From: UTCHB3 sp964531325
GTDB taxonomy: Bacteria; Bacteroidota; Ignavibacteria; Ignavibacteriales; Ignavibacteriaceae
Direction of reading: 5' to 3'
Length of the DNA stretch: 64,000 nucleotides
Assembly (NCBI GenBank): GCA_964531325.1
Contig: CAZHCW010000001.1
Coordinates: forward strand, 62,001 to 126,000
A program made the translations under genes and the position numbers. Under the pieces are notes generated by a model, which made no database searches, was not told the origin of the DNA, and saw only the letters and a list, made by a program, of their open reading frames with translations. Below are positions 17,503 through 26,026 of the stretch, piece after piece (positions within the stretch are counted from its first letter, which is position 1; each line of letters begins with the position of its first letter).

Positions 17503-17586
17503 CTATAACTTCTCAAAAAATGAAATGAGAAGGTCCATTAAATAAAAGAATGTGACTCCAACCAGGAGCATCAATAAAGTTTCCAT
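17503..17586 (-). CDS. 27-aa membrane peptide at the head of the kdp operon
   Basis: An ATG at 17586 preceded by GAGG (5-6 bp spacing) opens a 27-codon frame, METLLMLLVGVTFFYLMDLL and then ISFFEKL, that ends 10 bp before kdpF. It is a single hydrophobic helix with charged ends, like KdpF but with a different sequence. The good ribosome site and position make it a likely real gene and possible extra small subunit or regulator. No family is recognised. Confidence 0.65.
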   Translation of the reverse strand: METLLMLLVGVTFFYLMDLLISFFEKL

Positions 17587-17612
17587 TTTTTCCTCAGTTT
17601 TTCAGCTATTGA

Positions 17613-17628
17613 TGCTGAAAGTATGCCG
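17613..17628 (-). promoter_or_regulatory. Candidate sigma-54 (-24/-12) promoter of the kdp operon
   Basis: The minus strand reads CGGCATACTTTCAGCA, which keeps the GG and GC dinucleotides of the sigma-54 consensus (TGGCACGnnnnTTGCA) at the required 10-nt spacing. Transcription would start near 17603, just before the ribosome site of the 27-aa peptide. The TT before GC is replaced, so the match is partial. The presence of an NtrC-type activator gene immediately upstream supports it. Confidence 0.5.
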
Positions 17629-17691
17629 AAGATAAAAAAGGTGGTTTTTTGCTTTTAAAGTGAAGATTTCAGGTTGGATAAAATCAGGAGT

Positions 17692-17706
17692 CTATCAATA
17701 TGACAG
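17692..17706. promoter_or_regulatory. Operator-like near-palindrome A upstream of kdp
   Basis: CTATCAATATGACAG is an imperfect palindrome (arms CTATCA and TGACAG). Its centre is 23 bp from palindrome B and about 96 bp upstream of the predicted sigma-54 start site, the usual place for enhancer sites of NtrC-type activators. Confidence 0.55.
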
Positions 17707-17714
17707 GGATGACT

Positions 17715-17729
17715 CTATCATAATGATAG
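17715..17729. promoter_or_regulatory. Operator-like palindrome B upstream of kdp
   Basis: CTATCATAATGATAG is a perfect palindrome of 7-bp arms around one base. It is in tandem with site A at about two helical turns and lies 14 bp after the regulator's stop codon. Confidence 0.6.
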
Positions 17730-17742
17730 GGTTGAGGCGGAA

Positions 17743-19086
17743 TTATTTTTCGGTTGTTATTCCGTAGTGTTCGAGTTTTCGGTAGAGAGTCGCTACTCCG
17801 ATACCAAGAATTGAAGCGGTTTTTGTTTTATTAAAACCACAACTTTGAAGTGTCTTAAGAATATGTTCTTTTTCGATGTCCTCCAAAGTTATGACACCCT
17901 CTTCTGAATGGAAATGATTTTGAAGTTCAGAGGGTAATTGTTTTTTTGTAAGTCTGCCGTCCTGAGATAAAATAAGTGCCCTTTCAAGAATATTCCTCAA
18001 TTCCCGAATATTCCCCGGGAAATTATATTTTTGAAGAAGCTCCATAAAATCCTGACCAACAGTTATATCAGCATAGTTCATCTTAATTTTTAGTGAATTT
18101 ACCATTTCCATTGTTATCTGGGCAATATCCTCACTTCTCTCTCTAAGAGGAGGAAGGTGAATATTAAAAACACTAAGTCTGTAAAAAAGGTCGGATCTAA
18201 AATTCCCTTTTGAAATCTCCAGTTCAAGATTTCTGTTTGTGGCTGCGATAATTCTTACATCCACTTTTGTTTCAACAGTATCGCCTGTTTTAAGAAATGA
18301 GTTGGTTTCGATAACGCGCAGTAGTTTTGATTGTGCGGATGGCTCAAGCTCACCAACCTCATCCAAAAAAAGAGTTCCGGAATGTGCCTCCTCAAATAAA
18401 CCTTTTTTGTTTCTAAGGGCTCCGGTAAAAGCACCTGCCTTATAACCAAATAATTCTGATTCAATAAGATCTTTTGGGATGGCGGAGCAGTTGATCGTTA
18501 CCAGTGTGGCATGTGAGCGATTACTTCCATTATGAATGGCCTGTGCCAGTATTTCTTTACCCGTTCCGGTTTCACCACTAATCAATACGGGAACATCAGT
18601 GCCTGCAACTTTTTTTGCCAGGTACCGAACTTCTTTAATTTTTTGTGAATTGCCCGAAATTGAATCAAACGAGTATTTCTCTCCGATCTTTTTTTCAAGT
18701 TGGTCAATTTTATTTTTAAGTGCAATTTTTTCAAAAGCTTTTGCCACCACCGGAATTATTTTGTTGTCATCATCTCCCTTGGTGATGTAGTCAAACGCTC
18801 CCCGTTTAATTGAGTCAACTCCATCCTCAATCCTGCCATAGGCAGTAAGCATAATCACTTCGATTGAACTATCGTATTCCTTAATCATCGATAAAAGATC
18901 CATCCCTGAGATACCGGGCATCTTGATATCAGAAAGTACAACAGAAAAATCATCCTTTTTGATCATTTCAAAAGCTTCTTCCCCATCATTTGCTTCGGAA
19001 ACTACATACCCCTCCATCTTCAGAAGTTTATGGATAAGTCTTCTAAGCTCTATTTCATCATCAACAACAAGAATCTTCTTTTTCAT
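17743..19086 (-). CDS. NtrC-family sigma-54-dependent response regulator, likely kdp activator
   Basis: The 447-aa protein has a receiver domain (phospho-acceptor Asp near 53 in VVLSDIKMPG), an AAA+ domain with Walker A GETGTGKE (about 171-178) and the sigma-54 contact loop GAFTGA (about 218-223), and a Fis-type helix-turn-helix at the C-terminus (KTASILGIGVATLYRKLE). I chose the ATG at 19086, which has GGA just upstream, over a TTG five codons earlier. It replaces the KdpE (OmpR-type) regulator that normally controls kdp. It is directly upstream of the kdp genes, with tandem palindromes and a -24/-12-like element in between. That it controls kdp is an inference from this layout. Confidence 0.93.
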   Translation of the reverse strand: MKKKILVVDDEIELRRLIHKLLKMEGYVVSEANDGEEAFEMIKKDDFSVVLSDIKMPGISGMDLLSMIKEYDSSIEVIMLTAYGRIEDGVDSIKRGAFDYITKGDDDNKIIPVVAKAFEKIALKNKIDQLEKKIGEKYSFDSISGNSQKIKEVRYLAKKVAGTDVPVLISGETGTGKEILAQAIHNGSNRSHATLVTINCSAIPKDLIESELFGYKAGAFTGALRNKKGLFEEAHSGTLFLDEVGELEPSAQSKLLRVIETNSFLKTGDTVETKVDVRIIAATNRNLELEISKGNFRSDLFYRLSVFNIHLPPLRERSEDIAQITMEMVNSLKIKMNYADITVGQDFMELLQKYNFPGNIRELRNILERALILSQDGRLTKKQLPSELQNHFHSEEGVITLEDIEKEHILKTLQSCGFNKTKTASILGIGVATLYRKLEHYGITTEK

Positions 19087-19226
19087 TTTTCCGATAATCA
19101 AAATTTTAAAGACGAATATTACAATTATTTAAAGAAAAAATTACCATTTCTAAAATTTCACACTCCCAACCCCATCTAAAACTTATTCAAATTTCCAACA
19201 AAGACTCCACCTCTCTAAAATAAAAA

Positions 19227-19250
19227 AGCCCCGAAAAATCTCCCGGGGCT
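19227..19250 (-). terminator. Terminator downstream of glnA
   Basis: AGCCCCG (19227-19233) pairs with CGGGGCT (19244-19250). On the minus strand it is followed by a T-run (plus strand ATAAAAAA at 19220-19227). It lies about 85 bp past the glnA stop, beyond the repeat array. Confidence 0.85.
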
Positions 19251-19260
19251 AAAACAATTA

Positions 19261-19337
19261 CTCAAGTTCTCAAGTTTCTCAGGTTCTAAAGTTCTAAAGT
19301 TCTAAAGTTCTATAGTTCTAAAGTTCTATAGTTCCTA
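19261..19337. repeat. 8-bp tandem array beginning at the glnA stop codon
   Basis: On the minus strand the glnA stop TAG is followed at once by about nine units of the type GAACTTTA/GAACTATA, with the last ones drifting to GAACTTGA. The plus strand reads GTTCTAAA repeats. The array fills the space between glnA and its terminator. Confidence 0.9.
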
Positions 19338-20762
19338 ACAATCGTAATACATATCATACTCGTACGGATGTGGACGCAGAGCCATTGGTTTTACTTCTTT
19401 ATCCATTTTGTAGTTGATCCATGTTTCGATAACATCTTTAGTGAAAACATCACCTCTTGTGAGGTAGTCATGATCTTCGGCGAGAGCCTGAAGAGCTGCT
19501 TCAAGAGATGGTGGTGTAGATGGAACATCTTTTAATTCCTCGGGTGACATATCATAGATATCTTTATCGAGTGGATCACCCGGATCGATACGATTCATGA
19601 TACCGTCAATCCCTGCCATCAAGATCGCTGCAAAACCAAGGTAAGGATTTGCTGAAGGATCGGGACATCTGAATTCAACTCTTTTTGCTTTAGGTGACAT
19701 ATTGTACATCGGAATTCTGATTGATGCACTTCTGTTTCTCTGCGAATAGGCAAGATTTACAGGTGCTTCATATCCGGGTACCAATCTCTTATAGCTGTTA
19801 GTAGTTGGATTTGTAAATGCAAGGAGTGATGGAGCGTGTTTTAGAAGACCACCAATAAAATAGAGAGCCATTTCACTTAATCCGGCATATCCGTTTCCTG
19901 CAAAAAGTGGATTTCCACCTTTCCAGAGACTTACATGCACATGCATTCCACTGCCATTATCACCAAAAATTGGTTTTGGCATATAGGTGACAGTTTTGTT
20001 GTTTACATTTGCAGTATTTTTAACTACATACTTAAACAGTAACAACTGGTCAGCAGCTTTAAGCAATGGTTTAAATTTCATATCAATTTCACACTGACCA
20101 CCACTTGCTACTTCATGATGCTGAGCTTCTACTTCAATTCCACAATTTATCAGGTTTTGCACCATTTCATTACGAAGATCCATCAATTTATCAGTTGGAG
20201 GTACAGGGAAATAACCTTCTTTATATCTGGTTTTATAGCCAAGGTTTGGATTTTCCGCTCTGCCTGAATTCCATCTTCCTTCATTTGAATCAACTTCAAA
20301 ATAGCTGAAATTTGCACCCACTTCAAAACGAACATCATCAAAAACAAAAAATTCGGCTTCGGGTCCATAATATGCAGTATCAGCTAGTCCTGTTGATTTT
20401 AAGAACTCGTTTGCTTTGGTTGCGATATGGCGAGGGCATCTGGAATATTTTTCTCTGGTTGCCGGTTCATAAACATCACAAATTAAACTCATTGTTGGTG
20501 CTTTTATGAACGGATCAAAAAACATTGTTGAAGGATCGGGAATGATCAACATGTCAGATTCGTTAATTCTTTTCCATCCTCTTAGTGAAGAGCCGTCAAA
20601 CCCAAAACCATTTTCGAACGAGCCTTCATCAAATTCCGGCATCGGAATTGTTACATGCTGCCACTGCCCGGGGAAATCCATAAACTTAAGATCTACAAAT
20701 TCAATATTTTTTTCTTTTGCGAACAAAAGAATTGACTCTATCTGTGATTTTTTGTCACTCAT
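19335..20762 (-). CDS. glnA: Glutamine synthetase type I (GSI-beta)
   Basis: GlnA makes glutamine from glutamate, ammonia and ATP. The 475-aa product is full length, with the conserved EAEFFVFD, GDNGSGMHVHVSLWK, PGYEAPVNLAYSQRNRSA and RVEFRCPDPSANPYL motifs. The region KDIYDMSPEE corresponds to the adenylylation loop, with Tyr near 403, which marks the GSI-beta type that can be controlled by adenylylation. An Lrp/AsnC regulator gene is 32 bp upstream on the same strand and may act on this operon. The stop codon is the first unit of an 8-bp repeat array. Confidence 0.97.
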   Translation of the reverse strand: MSDKKSQIESILLFAKEKNIEFVDLKFMDFPGQWQHVTIPMPEFDEGSFENGFGFDGSSLRGWKRINESDMLIIPDPSTMFFDPFIKAPTMSLICDVYEPATREKYSRCPRHIATKANEFLKSTGLADTAYYGPEAEFFVFDDVRFEVGANFSYFEVDSNEGRWNSGRAENPNLGYKTRYKEGYFPVPPTDKLMDLRNEMVQNLINCGIEVEAQHHEVASGGQCEIDMKFKPLLKAADQLLLFKYVVKNTANVNNKTVTYMPKPIFGDNGSGMHVHVSLWKGGNPLFAGNGYAGLSEMALYFIGGLLKHAPSLLAFTNPTTNSYKRLVPGYEAPVNLAYSQRNRSASIRIPMYNMSPKAKRVEFRCPDPSANPYLGFAAILMAGIDGIMNRIDPGDPLDKDIYDMSPEELKDVPSTPPSLEAALQALAEDHDYLTRGDVFTKDVIETWINYKMDKEVKPMALRPHPYEYDMYYDC

Positions 20763-20794
20763 ATATATTTACCTGTGATTAAATTATTGAAAAA

Positions 20795-21241
20795 TTACAA
20801 TGTTATTTTTGTTGTCTCTTTCAGAGTTGAAAGGACAAATGAAGTGCGTGTTGATAACACCCCGGGCCACTGCTGAATCTCTGCCAGCAAATTTTCGAGA
20901 GCTTCTGAGTTTTTTACTACTGCTTTAAGAATATGACTCCCCTCACCAAGAATTGAATGACACTCAAGGATGTGAGGGTGTTTACCGGCATTTTCTACCA
21001 GATGATCATATTGTGAAGATGATTCCGAAATCACAGTAATAAATACCATGATGTCAAAACCAAATTTTTTTCTGTCAATTTTTGTGTAATATCCCTGTAT
21101 GATCCCTTTGTCTTCCAATTTGTGAAGCCTTTCACTAATCGAAGGGATCGACATGCCAAACACTTCAGCAAGTTGACTTCTGCTAACTTTTGCATTGTCT
21201 TGTAATATATTTAGAGCCTTGATATCTATATCGTCCAACAT
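20795..21241 (-). CDS. Lrp/AsnC family transcriptional regulator
   Basis: The 148-aa protein (start at the ATG at 21241; GGAAG lies 8 bp before it) has an N-terminal winged helix-turn-helix, KALNILQDNAKVSRSQLAEV followed by SIPSISERLHKLEDKGII. A C-terminal RAM/ACT-like effector domain ends in GVLSTRTSFVLSTLKETT, typical of the family. These proteins respond to amino acids and control their metabolism. Its place 32 bp upstream of glnA in the same direction suggests nitrogen or glutamine control, which is an inference. Confidence 0.94.
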   Translation of the reverse strand: MLDDIDIKALNILQDNAKVSRSQLAEVFGMSIPSISERLHKLEDKGIIQGYYTKIDRKKFGFDIMVFITVISESSSQYDHLVENAGKHPHILECHSILGEGSHILKAVVKNSEALENLLAEIQQWPGVLSTRTSFVLSTLKETTKITL

Positions 21242-21375
21242 TTCCCGTACTTCCAAAATTTAAAGAATTAAGAAAAATTCAAAATCAATACCTTAAATAT
21301 AAAGACAGAATGATATATTCTCCAAATAAAATAAGGTGATAACCAAAATATTCTTTAAATTTATACAAAGAGATT

Positions 21376-21534
21376 CAGAACTTCAGAACCTCGGTACTTC
21401 AGAGCCTCAGAACTTCGGAACTTCGGAACCTCGGGGAATAGTCAAAACTCAAATACTCAAGTCACTCGAGTTTCTCAAGTCACTCAAGTTCTGAAGCTCT
21501 GAGGTTCTGGAGCTCTGAAGTTCTTGAGTTCTTC
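21376..21534. repeat. Divergent intergenic array: two opposed 8-bp repeat arms
   Basis: This lies in the 363-bp gap between the divergent Lrp gene and a T9SS-protein gene. The left arm (21376-21436) is built of CAGAACTT/CAGAACCT/CGGAACTT units. The right arm (about 21482-21534) is built of the reverse complement (AAGTTCTG, GCTCTGAG, GTTCTGGA). The arms could pair as a long imperfect hairpin of about 45 bp or more. The middle has CTCAAGT-type units. Outside the array I see only the GAGGG ribosome site before 21605 and no small gene. Confidence 0.8.
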
Positions 21535-21604
21535 TTATTTGCTTATAGAATAAAATATTCGTAAGTTTCACTACATCAGTAAAAATAAAGGCGAGGGAAA
21601 AAGT

Positions 21605-23851
21605 ATGTTACTCAAAAATAAGAGTTTCACTTTTCATCATTCGAATTTGAGAATTCTATTCCTCATTCTGACCATAACAGGATTCCTGTTTACTGCGTCC
21701 GCGCAAGTACCTGCCATAAGCCACGAGTTACTTGCACCCAATCCAATCGAATATTCCTTCGATATTGTCCGCCATATTGAGGGGAACATATTTGTAGCTG
21801 TATTAACCGAGAGTCGTATGTGCAAATCGTATGATGGTGGATTGACATGGAACTTTTACCCTGAACAACCCTGGGGCAGGGCAATTAAAGAGTTCATTGT
21901 TATAACCCCTCTTAGATGGGTTGGACTTAATTCTTACGGAGATTTGTTTGTTACAACCGATGGAGGTGGAACTTTCTCGTGGAAAGAACTTGCCTCTACA
22001 AGTTGGAACACGATGTATAACAGCTATTCTCTCAGTTTTGGCGATTCCTTATATGGAGTAGTGAAGTTTGACAATCAATCAAATTTCCACGACATCTTTG
22101 TTACCACTAACAGTGGAGTTAATTGGACAGGCAGAGATTTGCCGGACAGCATGACTCAGTCATCTGTTACCATGTTAAATGGTGGAGTAATTATGGCAGC
22201 TACTTCAACAAAACTGTACAGATCATCCGATCTCGGTTTAACATGGACCGTAATTAATTCAAAATTCTCTTCGGACATTTTTCAGTTCAGCCCCTCGATC
22301 GCACTCATGGCTGCATCAAATGACACTCTTTACAAAACGACAGACAAAGGCCTGACCTGGGTGGCATTCTCTCGTAAAAGTTTTTCAAGAAAATTAAGTG
22401 ATGCTTTAAAATTAGCGGATGGTTTTGTATACATGTATCAAAATCCCTACTTATCCAGATCAACCGACACCTGCAAACATTTTACAACAATTGCGACTCT
22501 GCCATACATGTCAAATGAAGACAGATATTTTAATTCACTCGCCATGTCATCACCGGAATATGCAGTTGCAGTTGGAGACAGAGGTACTTTTTCAATTTTG
22601 CAAGGATCTCTACTACAGCGTACTGATATCTCAAAATACCATCTGCTCTCGGATGTATCACACTGGGCTGATTCAATTATAGCGATAACGGGTGAGGGTG
22701 AGAGTACAACGGATGGTGGAAAAACCTGGCGAAAAGCCTCTTTCCCAACCAGACTGGGAAGAGATTGTTTCCCTTTGTTAAACAAAAACGGACTCGCTTT
22801 CGTCGCTGCGAGCAGGTATTCACATCAATACCCCAATCCAAGCACCTATCACATCGATCTGGTACTGTCTAAAGATACCGGTCGATCATGGCAGACCCGG
22901 CTTACCCTGGAGAATTACAAGTTTACTGACGCTACAGCTTTAAGTGACTCATCATTTGTCGCCATAGCGGATAAATATTCCATGACACCCGAATTCAGGG
23001 CGTTTATTATTACTTTTTCAGGGAATACTTATTCCATTACCCAAAAAGTCCTGACAAAAGAGATCACTAAGTTTGTTGCGCTTCCGGAGAAAAAGGCGCT
23101 AGTAGGCACTGCAGATTCTTCAATCTACATCAGCTACGATACCGCAACTACCTGGTCACCTGTCTTTCCAGACTCGGTAAACGTCTGGTTCACCGGAAAT
23201 CTAATTAAAGCGGCCCCCGGAGGATGGATTGTTGCCAAGAGTGAGTATTATGGATTTTTTGAATCCACAGATTACGGTGTAACCTGGAGGAAAAGAGCCA
23301 GCCCATCATCACCACAGTTTTCAGGTTTGGGCCCCTGGACACTCAATTCTAAAGGTGTGATTGCAATTAAGGATGACAAGGATGTCTGGCTTTGGTACCC
23401 CGATGGGTCAAAAAGAAAAATTTATGGCTTTTCACCCTTCATTCATCCAACAGATCTTCAATTCGTCGGTGATTTCAGACTTTATCTAAATTCTGACAAT
23501 AAATCAAGTCATCTGTTTATTATTGAGGATACAACCACATCAATAACTCCCGATACAACAACCTATCCACCCCAGACTCTAATTCCTCTCACCACAGCAT
23601 TGTATTATAACTACCCAAATCCGTTTAATCCAACAACAACGATAAAATTCGACCTCGCAAAAACGGGATTCACAAAAGGAGTAATATATGACATCCTCGG
23701 AAGAGAAATTTCAGTGATTGTAAATGAAGAATTAAAGGCGGGATTTTATTCATTCGACTTTAATGCCAATACCCTCCCCTCAGGAATATATATATTCAGA
23801 TTGACATCATCAGGATATAGCAGGACGATTAAGATGGTGCTTTGCAGATGA
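21605..23851 (+). CDS. T9SS-secreted protein with Asp-box (BNR/sialidase-like) repeats
   Basis: The 748-aa protein has a signal peptide (LFLILTITGFLFTASAQ). At least seven Asp-box motifs of the S/T-x-D-x-G-x-T-W type follow (SYDGGLTW, TTNSGVNW, SSDLGLTW, TTDKGLTW, STTDGGKTW, STDYGVTW), which indicate a beta-propeller. The last 80 residues are a type IX secretion (Por) sorting domain with NYPNPFNPTTTIKFDL and the terminal SGYSRTIKMVLCR pattern. It should be exported through the outer membrane and processed at the C-terminus. A catalytic role is not evident. The Asp-box fold alone does not make it a sialidase. Confidence 0.9.
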   Translation: MLLKNKSFTFHHSNLRILFLILTITGFLFTASAQVPAISHELLAPNPIEYSFDIVRHIEGNIFVAVLTESRMCKSYDGGLTWNFYPEQPWGRAIKEFIVITPLRWVGLNSYGDLFVTTDGGGTFSWKELASTSWNTMYNSYSLSFGDSLYGVVKFDNQSNFHDIFVTTNSGVNWTGRDLPDSMTQSSVTMLNGGVIMAATSTKLYRSSDLGLTWTVINSKFSSDIFQFSPSIALMAASNDTLYKTTDKGLTWVAFSRKSFSRKLSDALKLADGFVYMYQNPYLSRSTDTCKHFTTIATLPYMSNEDRYFNSLAMSSPEYAVAVGDRGTFSILQGSLLQRTDISKYHLLSDVSHWADSIIAITGEGESTTDGGKTWRKASFPTRLGRDCFPLLNKNGLAFVAASRYSHQYPNPSTYHIDLVLSKDTGRSWQTRLTLENYKFTDATALSDSSFVAIADKYSMTPEFRAFIITFSGNTYSITQKVLTKEITKFVALPEKKALVGTADSSIYISYDTATTWSPVFPDSVNVWFTGNLIKAAPGGWIVAKSEYYGFFESTDYGVTWRKRASPSSPQFSGLGPWTLNSKGVIAIKDDKDVWLWYPDGSKRKIYGFSPFIHPTDLQFVGDFRLYLNSDNKSSHLFIIEDTTTSITPDTTTYPPQTLIPLTTALYYNYPNPFNPTTTIKFDLAKTGFTKGVIYDILGREISVIVNEELKAGFYSFDFNANTLPSGIYIFRLTSSGYSRTIKMVLCR

Positions 23852-23857
23852 GAATGT

Positions 23858-23899
23858 AAGAACTAAAGAACCTTAGAACTTAAGTTCTTAAGTTCTCTT
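23858..23899. repeat. Palindromic 8-bp-type array between convergent genes, likely terminator
   Basis: AAGAACTAAAGAACCTTAG units are met by AAGTTCTTAAGTTCT units, with the perfect palindrome AGAACTTAAGTTCT at 23875-23888. The last three codons of the glycosyltransferase on the minus strand (AGA ACT TAA) are themselves part of the array. The hairpin is placed to end both convergent transcripts. Confidence 0.75.
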
Positions 23900-24700
23900 A
23901 ATCCCGTAGTCTGTGTACGCTTTGCCCTCATTCTTCACTTGCGCGAAAAGGTCAAGATTTTCTTGTGGGCGGGGTTGGAGTTTGTGGTCAAGGTGATATT
24001 GAACGGCGATGTGGTTTAGGGACCGAATTTCAATACCAAGGAGTTCAAGGCGGTATTGGATATCGGAGTCCTCCCCTACTGAGGCGGCTTCATATCTTTC
24101 ATCAAATCCGTTGATTTTAAGAATATCTTTTTTGTGAAGAGAAAAATTACAGCCAACAATACCCCTTTTCTTTTTGTTAAAATATTTGAGGATGGTCTCG
24201 TTTTCGGTGTAAAACCCTTTTTCAACATCAAATGAATCGCCAAAAAGTCCATCAAGTACAACTCTGCTAAAATGGTGTTCCAACCAGCCAATCCGAACTT
24301 TTGTGGGAGAAAGTTTTTCGGTCAGTTTTTGTGAAAGATTTACTCTCCTGCCGGTTAGTGTTACATTCTCAGCTGCATTATTTACATGTCCGGAGACAAA
24401 TTTGGAGTGCGGCACACAATCGCCATCGATAAAAATGAGATATGGAGAGCGGGAAGCGATTATCGCTTTGTTTAATATTTTGTTTTTTCTAAATCCTTTG
24501 TCGGGATGCCAAACATGCAAAATCGGAAATGAATAAAAGGCGGTCAGTTTCTCGATTTCTGCCACAACTTCGGATGGTGAACCATCGTCGGCAATTATTA
24601 TCTCAAAATCTTTGTTGTTTTGTCGTTCAAATCCCGCAAGAACTAATTTTAGATATTTAAGATTTTTATAAAATGAAATAATTACCGACGATGAAATCAT
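23888..24700 (-). CDS. Glycosyltransferase family 2
   Basis: The 270-aa enzyme has the GT-A fold signatures of GT2: VIISFYKNLKYLKLVLAGF at the N-terminus, IIIADDGSPSE, and the metal-binding DxD-like IFIDGDCVPH. The C-terminal part with GFDERYEAASVGEDSDIQYR resembles the galactosyltransferase C-terminal domain often found in this group. No TM helix is seen, so it is a cytosolic or membrane-associated enzyme for surface glycans. The acceptor is unknown. It is 3 bp downstream of the C1 peptidase gene. Confidence 0.9.
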   Translation of the reverse strand: MISSSVIISFYKNLKYLKLVLAGFERQNNKDFEIIIADDGSPSEVVAEIEKLTAFYSFPILHVWHPDKGFRKNKILNKAIIASRSPYLIFIDGDCVPHSKFVSGHVNNAAENVTLTGRRVNLSQKLTEKLSPTKVRIGWLEHHFSRVVLDGLFGDSFDVEKGFYTENETILKYFNKKKRGIVGCNFSLHKKDILKINGFDERYEAASVGEDSDIQYRLELLGIEIRSLNHIAVQYHLDHKLQPRPQENLDLFAQVKNEGKAYTDYGIKRT

Positions 24701-24703
24701 AAT

Positions 24704-25918
24704 CTATTTAAGTCCTTTAACTGCGCTTTTGTGGATCATGTAACCCATCATTTTTAATTTTACATAATCTTCGCGATACATCATGTAGCCCGGATTGGGT
24801 GAATTAAAAGATCCTGCAGCAGATTCCCTGATCAAAAACCAGGTGTATCCATTTTTTTCTGTTGAACCGATACAATGAATCCCGTGGTCATCAGTCGTTT
24901 GCCCATTTACAAATCGAAAGACTCTTGAATCTTCATTGATAGCGGATGGGTTGATATCAAAATCGGGGACAATTGCCAAACCTGTAAATCCGTCTATTCC
25001 GGGTTCAGATACATCACCAAAAAAGGCAGTCGTGTATCCATTATTAACCGCCTCTTTAAGGGTCCCCATAAATTCATCGAGTGGCATATTATAATAATCG
25101 GTGTTCCTCCACCAGTTATCGGGAACATCATAAATTACATAACTCCCATAAGGTTGATTTTTAATCGACATTACAGCAATGTAATCATGAAGGTTGATCT
25201 GTAAATAATCTTTAAGGAATGATTGTGGAGTCCAGTTTTTGCCTTCATAGATGAACTGTTCGGGAGGCGTCCCCATATATTTATCCAAAATAGCCTTTAC
25301 ACCTGAGACGATAAAATCCTCAGCCCAGGTTTGATTTTCTTTGCATTTATTTAAAAATGCAGAGAATTCGTTAAATAAATCCTGGTGATCATAAAATTTT
25401 TGTCCCGGGAGCAAACCAGAATATACTTGATAAGGGACTGCACCATATTTTTTAAAATTCTTTTGTAATGCATTTCCCTGTGAACCTTCTCCAAGAGCCG
25501 AATTTCCTCGCTCGCTCGCAAATCGTTTCGCTTTTTCAATATATTCCCAGTAAACAGTATAAAGTTCAGATATCTCAACTTCTTTTCCCGTTAACCGTTT
25601 AACTTCTGATTCAAAAAATGAAGTTGTTGAAAATGACCAGCAGGTTCCGGTTCTCCCTTGCGATTGAGGTTTGTTGTGCCAATAATATTTGAAGTCGTCG
25701 GGTCCCACGGGGTGTTCAATAGACGAAACATCAGCTTTTAATGATTGTCTTTTTGCTTTGGGATTTTTTGAACCAAGATATGCATCAATTCCTTTTTGAA
25801 TTGTGTCCCAATAACCTGATTTGGGTTCTCTGAATTCCACCTTGGTGGAGTTGTTTTGTGCCAAAAGGGATGAACCAAGAAATAAAAGCGTAAACGCAAT
25901 AAGAAGAGACTTTTTCAT
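24704..25918 (-). CDS. Exported C1-family (papain/bleomycin hydrolase-like) peptidase
   Basis: I start the protein at the ATG at 25918, which opens a signal peptide (KKSLLIAFTLLFLGSSLLAQ), giving 404 aa. The catalytic Cys is in PQSQGRTGTCWSFSTTSFFE (about residue 93), with the oxyanion Gln just before it. The His is in TTDDHGIHCIG. Where most C1 enzymes have an Asn in a NSWG motif, this one reads IRESAAGSFN, so the third catalytic residue is changed. The GYMMYREDYVKLKMMGY ending fits a Bacteroidota-type bleomycin hydrolase-like subfamily. It is probably periplasmic or secreted. Confidence 0.88.
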   Translation of the reverse strand: MKKSLLIAFTLLFLGSSLLAQNNSTKVEFREPKSGYWDTIQKGIDAYLGSKNPKAKRQSLKADVSSIEHPVGPDDFKYYWHNKPQSQGRTGTCWSFSTTSFFESEVKRLTGKEVEISELYTVYWEYIEKAKRFASERGNSALGEGSQGNALQKNFKKYGAVPYQVYSGLLPGQKFYDHQDLFNEFSAFLNKCKENQTWAEDFIVSGVKAILDKYMGTPPEQFIYEGKNWTPQSFLKDYLQINLHDYIAVMSIKNQPYGSYVIYDVPDNWWRNTDYYNMPLDEFMGTLKEAVNNGYTTAFFGDVSEPGIDGFTGLAIVPDFDINPSAINEDSRVFRFVNGQTTDDHGIHCIGSTEKNGYTWFLIRESAAGSFNSPNPGYMMYREDYVKLKMMGYMIHKSAVKGLK

Positions 25919-25971
25919 GATAGAGTTGCCATAAATGATAAAATTTATCCTCAAAAATAGTGATATTTAAC

Positions 25972-26005
25972 AAAAAAAAAGCTGCCCCCGTAGCGGGAGC
26001 AGCTT
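25972..26005 (-). terminator. Strong terminator of the ferredoxin gene
   Basis: AAGCTGC-C-CCCG (25979-25990) pairs with CGGG-A-GCAGCTT (25994-26005) around a TAG loop. It is followed on the minus strand by a run of nine T (plus-strand A at 25972-25980). It separates the ferredoxin gene from the C1 peptidase. Confidence 0.93.
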
Positions 26006-26026
26006 AATCCATCATCAATACTAAAA

